Shown here one piece after another: positions 55,804 through 64,000 of a stretch of DNA of 64,000 bases. The notes beneath the pieces are model-generated. The model worked only from the letters and a program-made list of their open reading frames with translations. It was not told the DNA's origin and searched no databases. Both the position numbers and the translations under genes were made by a program. Position 1 is the stretch's first letter. Every line of letters begins with the position of its first letter. Source of the DNA: Tsuneonella dongtanensis (GTDB lineage: Bacteria; Pseudomonadota; Alphaproteobacteria; Sphingomonadales; Sphingomonadaceae); assembly GCF_001698205.1 (NCBI RefSeq), contig NZ_CP016591.1:620001-684000 (forward strand). Reading direction: 5' to 3'.

Positions 55804-55886
55804 CACCGCTTGCGATAACCCGTTCCTTACAGCAACCTGTTCTCCAGAAGAATCCCTGCCAGGGGTCACATCGTCGGGAGAGCCGA

Positions 55887-57425
55887 ATGGAGTTCGAAGA
55901 CAAGTCGCGCGTTCTGGGCGAAGCGCTTGCGCAATGGGCCGCCACGATGCCCCACGAGATCGCGCTTCGCCACGGGGACGCAACGATCGACTGGGAAACC
56001 TACGACCGGCATGTAACCCAGATCGCCAATGGTCTTGCGGCCATGGGCCTCAAGAAAGGCGACCGCGTCGCCTACCTCGGCAAGAACGGCGCGCGCGCCT
56101 GCGAACTGGCGATGGCTTGCGCGCGGGCGGGAATGATCATCGTGCCGGTCATCTGGCGGCTCGCGCCCGCCGAGATCGAGTACATCCTCAAGGATTGCGA
56201 CGCGTCGGCGCTCTTCGTGGAGCCCCAGTTCGAGGCGCAGCCCTTCGATGGACCGCGCACGATAATGGACGATCGCTTCGATCAGTGGCGCGATTCTCAA
56301 GCTGACACGGCTGTGACCACCCCGGTCGACCGGGGCGACGTCTTCCTGATGCTCTACACTTCGGGAACGACGGGCATGCCGAAGGGCGTCATGCTGACCC
56401 ATCGCAATGCCACAGTGCTGCGACCGATCGTGCAGGAAACCGGCCTTGGCTGGTTCACCTCCGAACCCGGCGACGCACTGATCCATGCGATGCCCTTCGG
56501 CCACATCGCGGGAATCGGATCGGTGACGGGCGCGCTCAATGCGGGCCAGCACCTCATCATACACACCGAGTTCGATCCCGCACTGATCATCCGCGACATC
56601 CAGCGTTACAACGCCAAGCAGGCGTTTCTCGTGCCGGCCGCGCTCGCGATGATGCTCGACCATCCCGATGCCAAGGACGCCGATTTTTCCAACCTCCAAG
56701 GGATGGGCTACGGCGCCAGCCCGATCCCGCTCGATTTGCTTAAGCGCGGGGTCGAGCGGCTCCAGTGCGATTTCGCGCAGATGTACGGGATGACCGAAAC
56801 ATACGGCACCGTCGTGTGTCTGGGGCCGGAAGACCATGGCCCGGGCAAGGAACGTGTGATGCGCGCCGCGGGCAAGGCCCTGCCTTCGGTCGGCCTGCGT
56901 ATCCTCGACGAAGAAGGCAACGCGCTGCCGCCCGGCGCGATTGGCGAGGTGGCAATCAACAGTCCGACCAACATGGCAGGATACTGGAACAAGCCCGACG
57001 AGACCGCGCGCGTACTGTCGGCCGACAACTGGCTGCGCACCGGCGATGCGGGGATCCTCGACGAGGACGGCTATCTGTTCATCCAGGACCGGATCAAGGA
57101 CATGATCATTTCCGGCGGTGAGAACGTCTACCCCGCCGAGGTCGAGAGTGCGCTCTACGGGCATCCGGACATTGCCGACGTCGCGGTGATCGGCGTGCCA
57201 GACGAACGCTGGGGAGAGGCGGTGAAGGCGGTCGTCGTGCGGCGCCCCGGTGCAACGCTCGACGCGGACGGCGTCGTATCCTGGGCGCGCGAGAAGATCG
57301 CCGGCTTCAAGTGCCCCAAGACGGTCGACTTCGTCGACTTCCTGCCGCGCAATCCGTCGGGCAAGATCCTTCGCCGCGAACTGCGCGCGCCGTACTGGGA
57401 AGGGCGCGAGCGGCAGGTGAATTGA
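55887..57425 (+). CDS. AMP-forming acyl-CoA synthetase
   Basis: A 512-residue ANL-superfamily enzyme that activates a carboxylic acid to its CoA thioester. The P-loop is LYTSGTTGMPKGVMLTHRN (about 156-174), the A5 motif is YGMTETYGTV (about 299-308), and the A8/A10 region has RTGDAGILDEDGY, DMIISGGENVYPAEVES and PSGKILRREL with the catalytic Lys. It resembles long- or medium-chain fatty-acid ligases, but the chain length cannot be told from sequence alone. It lies between the M20 hydrolase and putA on the same strand. Confidence 0.93.
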   Translation: MEFEDKSRVLGEALAQWAATMPHEIALRHGDATIDWETYDRHVTQIANGLAAMGLKKGDRVAYLGKNGARACELAMACARAGMIIVPVIWRLAPAEIEYILKDCDASALFVEPQFEAQPFDGPRTIMDDRFDQWRDSQADTAVTTPVDRGDVFLMLYTSGTTGMPKGVMLTHRNATVLRPIVQETGLGWFTSEPGDALIHAMPFGHIAGIGSVTGALNAGQHLIIHTEFDPALIIRDIQRYNAKQAFLVPAALAMMLDHPDAKDADFSNLQGMGYGASPIPLDLLKRGVERLQCDFAQMYGMTETYGTVVCLGPEDHGPGKERVMRAAGKALPSVGLRILDEEGNALPPGAIGEVAINSPTNMAGYWNKPDETARVLSADNWLRTGDAGILDEDGYLFIQDRIKDMIISGGENVYPAEVESALYGHPDIADVAVIGVPDERWGEAVKAVVVRRPGATLDADGVVSWAREKIAGFKCPKTVDFVDFLPRNPSGKILRRELRAPYWEGRERQVN

Positions 57426-57467
57426 CTCCGCTTGATTGCAACTGAAACCGGGTGCAGGGGCGGCGCC

Positions 57468-60400
57468 ATGCCGATCCCCACCGCGCTCGACCGCCACGCC
57501 CTTCGCCTCGCCTACCGCATGGAGGAGGAAGCCTGCGCTGCCGAGCGCGTGCGCATGGCGGCGCCGGCGCAGTCGGTGCACGGCGAGGCCGCGCGCATTG
57601 CTGCCAGGCTTATCGAGGGAGCCCGGGCGCGCAAGGCCAGCGGGCTCGACGCTTTCCTCCAGACTTATGGGCTCGACACCGAGGAGGGCATTGCCCTTAT
57701 GTGCCTCGCCGAGGCGCTCCTGCGCGTGCCCGACGCGGCGACCGCCGACGCGCTGATCAAGGACAAGATCGGCCACATCGACTGGGGTGAGCACCTGGGC
57801 GAATCGAGTTCGACTTTCGTCAACGCGGCTACGTTCTCGCTGATGCTCACCGGCGAGGTGCTCGATCCGCCCGAGGCACACCAGCGCGGGGCGGGGGCCG
57901 CTCTCAAGCGCGCGATCGGGCGCATGGGCGAGCCGGTCATCCGCAAGGCGACGCTTCAGGCCATGCGCATTCTCGGCGGCCAGTTCGTATTCGGGCGCAC
58001 CATCGAGGAGGCGCTCAAGCGCGCCGCCCCCGAACGCGCCCGGGGCCTCCAGCACAGCTTCGACATGCTCGGCGAGGCGGCGATGACCTTCGCGGATGCC
58101 GAACGCTACCGCGCCAGCTACGAAGCAGCGATTGCGCGCCTTGCGCGGGAGACAGGGCGCGGATGGGAGCAATCGCCGGGCATTTCGGTCAAGCTCTCGG
58201 CGCTCTACCCGCGCTACGATTTCCTCCATGCCAATGCGGCAAAGGCGGCGCTGGTGCCGATGCTCAAGGACCTCGCCGGCAAGGCCCGCGACGGGGGCAT
58301 GCACTTCACGATCGACGCCGAAGAGGCCGAGCGGCTGGAGCTCTCGATGGACATCATCGAAGCCCTCGTCGCCGACGACGAGCTCTTCACGGGTGGCTGG
58401 AGCGGTTTCGGGCTTGCGGTGCAGGCCTATCAGAAGCGCGCCGTGCACATGTGCGACTGGGTCGCGAAACTTGGCCGGCGGCACAATCGCCGTTTGTTCG
58501 TGCGGCTCGTCAAGGGAGCCTACTGGGACAGCGAGATCAAGCTGAGCCAGGTGGGCGGCTATTCTGACTATCCCGTTTTCACGCGCAAGGTGGCGACCGA
58601 CGTGAGCTACCTTGCTTGCGCGGCGAAACTGTTCGAGGCGGCGGACGTAATCCACCCGGCATTCGCCACCCACAACGCCTATACCATCGGCGCGATCAAG
58701 GCGCTGTCCGGTGGAAGGGCCTTCGAATTCCAGCGCCTCCACGGAATGGGTGAGGACGTCTACGAGGAACTGGCGCGGCAGGAAGGCAATGCGCAGACCC
58801 CGGTGCGGATCTACGCACCGGTTGGGGGACACAAGGACCTGCTCGCCTACCTCGTCCGCCGCCTGCTGGAGAACGGGGCCAATTCGAGTTTCGTGAACCG
58901 CATGGCGGATGCCGACGTGCCGGTGGAAGAGTTGTCCACCGACCCGGTGGCCGAGCTCGCCGCGATCGAACCGAAGCGCAACCCGGCAATCCCGCTACCG
59001 GGCGCGATATTCGGCAACCGCGCGAACAGCGCCGGGGTCGATCTTGCCGATCCGCTAGTGCGCGAGCCACTACTGGCAGAGCTCGCGGGACTGGAGGCTC
59101 GCAAGTGGGAGGCCGCGCCGACCTTCCCGGGCGCGCAAGCGGGCGAAATCGCACCAATCACGTCGCCGCAGGACCTCTCGCACGAGGTCGGTACGCGGCG
59201 CGACGCCACCGCTGCCGAGGTGGCCGATGCCATCGCGCGGGCCGAGGCGATCCAGCCCGGCTGGAACGCGCTCGGTGGCGCAAAACGCGCGTTGCTTCTC
59301 GAGGCGGCGGCGGATGCGTTCGAAGCGCACACGGCCAAATTCATCAGTCTCTGCCAGCGCGAAGCTGGCAAGACACTGGTAGACGGCGTCCTCGAGGTCC
59401 GCGAGGCAGTCGATTTCCTGCGGTTCTATGCGGGCGAGGCGCGGCGGCTGTTCGCGGCCCCGATTCCGCTGCCCGGCCCCACGGGCGAGGAGAACCGCCT
59501 GAGCCTTGCCGGGCGCGGGGTCTTCGCGACGATCAGTCCGTGGAATTTCCCGCTCGCCATTTTCATCGGTCCCGCCGCCGCCGCGCTCGCCGCGGGCAAT
59601 ACGGTGGTTGCCAAGCCCGCCGAACAGACCCCGCTGATCGCTGCGCTGGCGGTGAAGCTGTGTCATGAGGCCGGTATCCCGCCCGAGGTGCTGCAACTGC
59701 TCCCCGGCGCCGGCGAGGTCGGCCAGCTGATCACATCCGATCCGCGCATCGCCGGGGTCGCCTTCACCGGCTCGACCGCGACTGCGCAGGCGATCAATCG
59801 CAGCCTCGCCGCACGCGAAGGCCCGATCGCTACCCTCGTTGCCGAAACCGGCGGCCAGAATGCGATGATCGTCGATAGTTCGGCCCTGCCCGAACAGGTC
59901 ACGCGGGACGTGGTTGCGAGCGCCTTCCAGAGCGCCGGCCAGCGATGCAGCGCGCTGCGCGTGCTGTACCTGCAGGACGACGTCGCGGATGACATGCTGC
60001 GGATGATCAAGGGCGCATTCGAAGCGCTCGGGATCGGCGACCCGGCGCGGCTTGCCACCGATGTCGGCCCGGTGATCGACGAAGACGCGCGCCAGGCGCT
60101 CGAGCGGCATGTCGCGCGGCGCAAGAAGGAAGGGATGCCGGTCTGGCGGCGCGCGCTGCCCAAGGGCGCTGGCGCCGGGTGCTTCGTTGCGCCGACGATC
60201 ATCGAGATCGGCTCTATCGCCGACCTGAAACGCGAGAGCTTCGGTCCGGTACTGCATGTCGCACGGTTCCGAGCGGATGAGCTCGAGCGGGTCATCGCGG
60301 ACATCAACGCCACCGGATACGGCCTGACGCTGGGACTTCACAGTCGCATCGCCGAGACGCGGCGCACGGTCGAGCGGCTGGCCAGGGTCGGCAACCTCTA

Positions 60401-60578
60401 CGTCAACCGCAACCAAATCGGCGCGGTCGTCGAAAGCCAGCCGTTCGGCGGAGAGGGCATGTCGGGTACCGGCCCCAAGGCCGGTGGCCCGCACTACGTC
60501 CTGCGTTTCGCAACCGAGCGCGTGGTGTGCATCGATACGACCGCGGCGGGCGGAAACGCGAGCCTGCTGGCGAGTTAG
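57468..60578 (+). CDS. putA: Bifunctional proline dehydrogenase / glutamate-semialdehyde dehydrogenase
   Basis: A 1036-residue enzyme that oxidises proline to glutamate. An alpha-domain precedes the FAD-binding PRODH barrel, with SVKLSALYPRYDF, RLVKGAYWDSEIKLSQ and FATHNAYTIGAI. The ALDH domain has ISPWNFPLAIFIGPAAAALA, AFTGSTATAQAI, the general-base ETGGQNAMIVD and the catalytic Cys in FQSAGQRCSALRV. There is no N-terminal ribbon-helix-helix domain, so it should not repress its own gene as the E. coli protein does. A TTG at 57432 is in frame; ATG at 57468 is preferred. The 3' end overlaps tetR by four bases. Confidence 0.95.
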   Translation: MPIPTALDRHALRLAYRMEEEACAAERVRMAAPAQSVHGEAARIAARLIEGARARKASGLDAFLQTYGLDTEEGIALMCLAEALLRVPDAATADALIKDKIGHIDWGEHLGESSSTFVNAATFSLMLTGEVLDPPEAHQRGAGAALKRAIGRMGEPVIRKATLQAMRILGGQFVFGRTIEEALKRAAPERARGLQHSFDMLGEAAMTFADAERYRASYEAAIARLARETGRGWEQSPGISVKLSALYPRYDFLHANAAKAALVPMLKDLAGKARDGGMHFTIDAEEAERLELSMDIIEALVADDELFTGGWSGFGLAVQAYQKRAVHMCDWVAKLGRRHNRRLFVRLVKGAYWDSEIKLSQVGGYSDYPVFTRKVATDVSYLACAAKLFEAADVIHPAFATHNAYTIGAIKALSGGRAFEFQRLHGMGEDVYEELARQEGNAQTPVRIYAPVGGHKDLLAYLVRRLLENGANSSFVNRMADADVPVEELSTDPVAELAAIEPKRNPAIPLPGAIFGNRANSAGVDLADPLVREPLLAELAGLEARKWEAAPTFPGAQAGEIAPITSPQDLSHEVGTRRDATAAEVADAIARAEAIQPGWNALGGAKRALLLEAAADAFEAHTAKFISLCQREAGKTLVDGVLEVREAVDFLRFYAGEARRLFAAPIPLPGPTGEENRLSLAGRGVFATISPWNFPLAIFIGPAAAALAAGNTVVAKPAEQTPLIAALAVKLCHEAGIPPEVLQLLPGAGEVGQLITSDPRIAGVAFTGSTATAQAINRSLAAREGPIATLVAETGGQNAMIVDSSALPEQVTRDVVASAFQSAGQRCSALRVLYLQDDVADDMLRMIKGAFEALGIGDPARLATDVGPVIDEDARQALERHVARRKKEGMPVWRRALPKGAGAGCFVAPTIIEIGSIADLKRESFGPVLHVARFRADELERVIADINATGYGLTLGLHSRIAETRRTVERLARVGNLYVNRNQIGAVVESQPFGGEGMSGTGPKAGGPHYVLRFATERVVCIDTTAAGGNASLLAS

Positions 60579-61213
60579 CGGGGCGCGATACCCTCGCGCA
60601 GGATAGCGGCCACCACGTCGGCGATATCGGCCACCGGGCGGCTGTCGTCCCATACGCCGAAGCGCAAGCCGAGGAAGACGTTCGCCCCCATGATCGCCCA
60701 GGCGCGAACCTCGTTGTCGCCGCGGGCGATCTGGCCGGTCTCGACCCCTGCGTCCAAGCGGGCCGCTATGCGGCGCGCGGTACCTTCGTAGTGGGCGCGA
60801 TAGCTTACGGGATCGGCGAATTCCGCTTCGTCGATGATCCGGTAGATTTCCTTGTGATCGCGGGCGAACCGGAGAAAGGCCGAAAGCGCTTCCCGCTCGC
60901 GGTCGACGCCGGTCGAATCGGCACCCATGGCCGCCGCGGCGGCTTCCGCGACCGACCGGCTCATGTCGGTCACCAGCGCCGAGAAGATCGCTTCCTTGCT
61001 GTTGAAGTAGGTATAGAAGCTGCCGAGCGCGGTCCCGGCGCGGCGGGTGATCCCGCTGATCGAAGCCGCATGGAAACCCAGCTCTCCGAACTCATGGGCT
61101 GCTGCATCCAGCAGGCGCCGCATCGTGGCCTTGCCCCGAGCAGTACGCGGCTCCTTGCCCGGACTGGCAGGGCTTGGCTGAGAGGCGGGAACTGTTGCCA
61201 CGCGGCCACGCAT
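60575..61213 (-). CDS. TetR-family transcriptional regulator
   Basis: A 212-residue repressor. The HTH is at about 30-75: RRLLDAAAHEFGELGFHAAS, ISGITRRAGTALGSFYTYF, the usual TetR signature. The C-terminal ligand domain has FLRFARDHKEIYRIIDEAEF. It is divergent from the TonB receptor at 61329 with a palindromic operator between. The ligand is unknown, but is likely the compound imported by the receptor. A TTG at 61237 is in frame; ATG at 61213 is preferred. Confidence 0.9.
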   Translation of the reverse strand: MRGRVATVPASQPSPASPGKEPRTARGKATMRRLLDAAAHEFGELGFHAASISGITRRAGTALGSFYTYFNSKEAIFSALVTDMSRSVAEAAAAAMGADSTGVDREREALSAFLRFARDHKEIYRIIDEAEFADPVSYRAHYEGTARRIAARLDAGVETGQIARGDNEVRAWAIMGANVFLGLRFGVWDDSRPVADIADVVAAILREGIAPR

Positions 61214-61239
61214 AGACCCAAGGCATCCCCCCGGCAACG

Positions 61240-61269
61240 ATTAAAGTTGAAAGGTGGTTCAACTTTCAA
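61240..61269 (-). promoter_or_regulatory. Promoter of tetR
   Basis: On the reverse strand TTGAAA (61269-61264) and TTTAAT (61245-61240) are 18 bases apart. The operator palindrome fills most of the spacer, so bound repressor would block RNA polymerase. The start of transcription would be near 61233. Confidence 0.6.
61243..61266. promoter_or_regulatory. Palindromic operator between tetR and the TonB receptor
   Basis: AAAGTTGAA (61243-61251) and TTCAACTTT (61258-61266) form a perfect 9-base inverted repeat with a 6-base spacer (AGGTGG). It lies 30 bases from the tetR start and 62 bases from the receptor start, as expected for a TetR-family operator that controls both directions. Confidence 0.75.
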
Positions 61270-61328
61270 TAAGACGATTTCCAGCGAGCTTCCGGCCCAC
61301 GGGAGCTGATCCGGGAGAGTCCTGCATC

Positions 61329-63668
61329 ATGAGCCGCATGTCCGTCAGTGCCGTCGCCCTTGGCTTTGCCAGTACCCTTGCGATCGGAGCATATGCCGCT
61401 CCCGTCTCGGCGCAGGACCAGGCAGCCGATCCGGCTGCGGAAGAGGCGAACGACGGCGAGATCATCGTCACTGCTCGCCGGCGCGAGGAGCGGCTGCAGG
61501 ACGTGCCGATCGCGGTTACGGCCATTTCGGGCGCTGCGCTCGAAGCGGTCGGCGCGATCGACATTACCGACGTGCAGAACCAGGCGCCCAACGTGACGCT
61601 AGAGAACTCCCGCGGCACCAATTCCACGCTGACCGCGTTCATCCGCGGCGTGGGCCAGCAAGACCCGGTCTCGGGCTTCGAGGCCGGGGTCGGCATTTAT
61701 CTCGACGACGTCTATCTCAACCGCCCGCAGGCGGGTGTGCTCGACATCTACGACGTCGAGCGGGTCGAGGTGCTTCGCGGCCCGCAGGGCACGCTTTACG
61801 GCCGCAACACGATCGGCGGCGCCGTCAAGTACGTCACCAAGCGGCTGCCGCAGGATTTCGCCCTCAAGGTGCGCGCTTCCTACGGGACATACGACCAGGC
61901 CGACCTCGTGGTCACCGCCAGCACTCCGCTGAACGACCTGATCCGCGTCGGTGTCTCGGGGGCCCGGCTTTCGCGCGGGGGGTTCGGCGACAACCTCACC
62001 CTTGCCGGGGTGGAGAACTACAACAAGGACGTCTGGGCCGGACGCGCGAGCCTGGAAATCGGCGGCTATGGCGAACCGGTCCTGATCCGTATCTCGGGCG
62101 ACTATACCCGCGACCAGTCGGACCCGCGCAACGGCCACCGGCTGATCCCCGGCCTGCTCTCGGGCGCTCCGGTGCTCGACGACGTCTTTGACACGCGCGC
62201 CGGCCTTGCGAGCCCGGAGCAGGACGTCGAAGCCTATGGCGTGGCAATGAATGTCTCGGTGGACCTGGGCGATGCCTTCACGCTTCGCTCAATCAGCGCG
62301 TGGCGCCGGGACACCAGTTCGACACCCATCGATTTCGATAGTCTGCCCGCCGTCGACGTGGACGTGCCCGCGCTCTACCGAAACGAGCAAACGAGCCAGG
62401 AATTCCAGGTTCTTTACGATAGCGGACCGCTCAGCGGCCTCGTCGGGTTCTATTACCTCGGCGCCAAGTCGCGGACCGATTTCGACGTGATCCTGGCCAC
62501 GACCGGAACGCTGCTCAGCCTGCCGGGCCTCAATGCGTTCACGTCGGGCGACGTGCGCACCAGCACCTGGTCGGTCTTCGGTGACTTCACCTTCGACCTG
62601 AGCGACCAGCTTAGCCTGTCGGCGGGCGGTCGCTACACCAGCGACATCCGCCGCTCCAGGATCCTGCGCCAGACGAAGATCGGCGGAGCCTCGCCGCTGT
62701 TCGGTGGCACTGCGGTTCCAATCGCCACGGTCACCGACTTCCGCGGCCGTGCCAAGTTCACCGATTTCAATCCGCGCGCCTCGGTCAGCTTCAAGCCGAC
62801 GCCCGATCACATGGTCTATGCGTCCTACGCGCAAGGGTTCAAGGGCGGCAGCTTCGACCCGCGGGGCGATGCGCGCATCGCTCCGGACACTGACCGCAAC
62901 GGCGTGCGCAGCTACCAGGAAATCTACGACTTCTTCCTGTTCGACCCCGAAACGGTCGACAGTTACGAAATCGGCTACAAGGGCACCTTCATGGGCGGGA
63001 ACGGCCGTGTCGCCCTGACCGGCTTCTACGGCGATTACACCGACGTGCAGATACCCGGTTCGGTCGGTGTCGATGCCAACGGCGACGGCGTGTTCGAGAG
63101 CTTCGCAGGCGTCACCACCAACGCGGGCAAGGCGCGCTTCAAGGGGGTCGAACTGGAAACCTACCTGCGTTTCGCGCAAGGGTTCGCCGGGTCCGGTTCC
63201 TCGCTCAACTTCACCGGCTCGCTCGGCTACATCGACGGCGAGTACCTCGAGTTTATTCTCAACGGGGTGGACGTAAGCGACCTGCGCCGCATCCAGAACA
63301 CGCCGAAATGGACCGCCGCAGGAACTCTCGGTGCAAGCGTCCCGGTGGCGAGCGGCGATCTGTCGCTGTCCTCGACGGTCAGTTACCGCAGCGCGACCAA
63401 CCAGTTCGAGACGCCGAGCCCGTTCCTCGACCAGCCGGGCTATGCTCTGCTCGATGCCTCGATCGTGTGGACGGCTCCCGACGACAGGTTCAGCCTGGGC
63501 GTGCACGGCAAGAACCTCACCGATAAGCAGTACATCACCTCGGGCTACCAGTTCGGGACCGTAGCGGCGAACGGCACCTTCACGCCGACGCTCGGCCGCG
63601 AAGGCATCGCCACCGCGTTCTACGGCAACCCCCGCCAGGTCTTCGTGACGGGCACGGTCAAGTTCTAG
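61329..63668 (+). CDS. TonB-dependent outer-membrane receptor
   Basis: A 779-residue outer-membrane receptor. The signal peptide ends near APVSAQ (about residue 30). The TonB-box region [20 protein letters not shown] follows, then the plug domain with [21 protein letters not shown] (YGRNT at about 157-161). The beta barrel ends in VFVTGTVKF with terminal Phe. GGGAGAG is nine bases before the ATG. This class imports large or scarce organic substrates such as steroids, polyphenols or plant compounds, but the substrate here is unknown. Control by the divergent TetR protein points to a substrate-induced uptake gene. Confidence 0.95.
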   Translation: MSRMSVSAVALGFASTLAIGAYAAPVSAQDQAADPAAEEANDGEIIVTARRREERLQDVPIAVTAISGAALEAVGAIDITDVQNQAPNVTLENSRGTNSTLTAFIRGVGQQDPVSGFEAGVGIYLDDVYLNRPQAGVLDIYDVERVEVLRGPQGTLYGRNTIGGAVKYVTKRLPQDFALKVRASYGTYDQADLVVTASTPLNDLIRVGVSGARLSRGGFGDNLTLAGVENYNKDVWAGRASLEIGGYGEPVLIRISGDYTRDQSDPRNGHRLIPGLLSGAPVLDDVFDTRAGLASPEQDVEAYGVAMNVSVDLGDAFTLRSISAWRRDTSSTPIDFDSLPAVDVDVPALYRNEQTSQEFQVLYDSGPLSGLVGFYYLGAKSRTDFDVILATTGTLLSLPGLNAFTSGDVRTSTWSVFGDFTFDLSDQLSLSAGGRYTSDIRRSRILRQTKIGGASPLFGGTAVPIATVTDFRGRAKFTDFNPRASVSFKPTPDHMVYASYAQGFKGGSFDPRGDARIAPDTDRNGVRSYQEIYDFFLFDPETVDSYEIGYKGTFMGGNGRVALTGFYGDYTDVQIPGSVGVDANGDGVFESFAGVTTNAGKARFKGVELETYLRFAQGFAGSGSSLNFTGSLGYIDGEYLEFILNGVDVSDLRRIQNTPKWTAAGTLGASVPVASGDLSLSSTVSYRSATNQFETPSPFLDQPGYALLDASIVWTAPDDRFSLGVHGKNLTDKQYITSGYQFGTVAANGTFTPTLGREGIATAFYGNPRQVFVTGTVKF

Positions 63669-63681
63669 AGTCTCGTCGGCG

Positions 63682-63749
63682 GCGCGCGCCCGGGCTCCCG
63701 CAGAGTATCCCTCTGCGGGCAGCCGCTCCGGATAAGTCCGGGCGCGCGC
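63682..63749. other. Nested hairpins between TonB-receptor gene and dcd
   Basis: GCGCGCGCCCGG (63682-63693) is the perfect complement of the arm at 63738-63749, a 12-base outer stem. Inside it, CCCGCAGAG (63697-63705) pairs with CTCTGCGGG (63711-63719) around a 5-base loop. A further hairpin, CCGGA/TCCGG at 63728-63741, shares bases with the outer stem and so competes with it. No T run. Possibly a terminator without a tract or a structured dcd leader. Confidence 0.6.
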
Positions 63750-63784
63750 TTGCTCCCCGACGCGCAGTGGGGAATCGTCGCACC

Positions 63785-64000
63785 ATGGCGATTCTCTCCG
63801 ACAAATGGATCCGTAACGAGGCCCGGCACGCCGGGATGATCGAGCCCTTCGTCGAGCACCAGAAGCGCGAGGGCTGCATATCGTACGGGCTGTCGAGCTA
63901 TGGCTACGACGCGCGCGTGGCGGACGAGTTCAAGATATTCACCAACGTGCACTCGGCAGTCGTCGACCCGAAGAATTTCTCCGAGCAGAGCTTCGTCGAC
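63785..64000 (+). CDS. dcd: dCTP deaminase, 3' end cut by window edge
   Basis: First 72 residues of dCTP deaminase, which makes dUTP from dCTP for thymidylate synthesis. [20 protein letters not shown] and [20 protein letters not shown] are typical of the family, the latter being close to the trimer and substrate site. The remaining roughly 110 residues lie outside the window. Confidence 0.94.
   Translation, partial: MAILSDKWIRNEARHAGMIEPFVEHQKREGCISYGLSSYGYDARVADEFKIFTNVHSAVVDPKNFSEQSFVD

Noticed and set aside
1-64000. CRISPR arrays, insertion sequences, integrases or phage genes
   Set aside because: I saw no evenly spaced direct repeats, transposase or integrase motifs, or attachment-site duplication at either tRNA gene.

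Overview
The window is gene-dense, high-GC DNA from an alphaproteobacterium, most likely Sphingomonadales and probably Erythrobacteraceae. This is inferred from gene content: a BamF-type DUF3035 lipoprotein beside lspA, a PutA without a DNA-binding domain, a Zur-type Fur protein, a sphingomonad-like RND pump and a large TonB-dependent receptor under a TetR repressor. There is no rRNA to confirm it. I see no transposase, phage gene or CRISPR array. It reads as chromosomal backbone with a few accessory islands, and many neighbours are joined by 1 to 4 base GTGA or ATGA overlaps.

Layout: 1-7000 holds the end-truncated aminopeptidase N gene, an SDR protein, an EamA exporter with an L-threonine aldolase, a small acetyltransferase, two PH-domain membrane proteins (YdbS/YdbT) and tRNA-Thr(GGU). 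7067-14861 is a long forward run: small protein, gpmA, purE, purK, folA, ribF, ileS, lspA, bamF. It ends at a 256-base palindromic element of paired hairpins (14882-15137). 15143-19432 has a CNNM/CBS membrane protein, an OmpA-type lipoprotein, an inositol-phosphatase-family enzyme and sucC. 19498-22168 has etfB-etfA behind a palindromic operator-like site, then a secreted TonB-C protein whose ribosome binding site lies in a hairpin.

22146-28641 is a reverse run of acetyltransferase, DUF445 protein and an RND pump with its adaptor. 28782-33424 is a reverse-strand surface-glycan cassette: tandem PilZ protein, FAD-dependent UGM-like oxidoreductase, GtrA-like protein and an STT3-like GT-C membrane protein. 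Then come tRNA-Leu(UAA), ihfB, a YtrA-type GntR regulator and a peptide transporter followed by a three-gene operon (amidohydrolase, degenerate amidohydrolase, FKBP isomerase). 39746-47809 has an MlaA homologue with a probable CTG start, NnrU, dxs, an acetyltransferase, a Fur/Zur regulator, msrA with an upstream 49-residue membrane protein, a PYROXD2-like oxidoreductase and a two-META-domain lipoprotein.

47821-51931 is the reverse operon rpe, heparinase-like, purH. 52141-54519 has a DUF2141 protein and a lipid-kinase/nucleotidyltransferase pair. 54607-60578 has an M20 amidohydrolase, an acyl-CoA ligase and putA. The end holds a divergent tetR/TonB-receptor pair with a clear operator, and the start of dcd. 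No gene-free stretch exceeds 300 bases. The longest are 14862-15142 (the palindromic element), 51932-52140 (nothing convincing) and 34483-34675 (leader of the peptide transporter).
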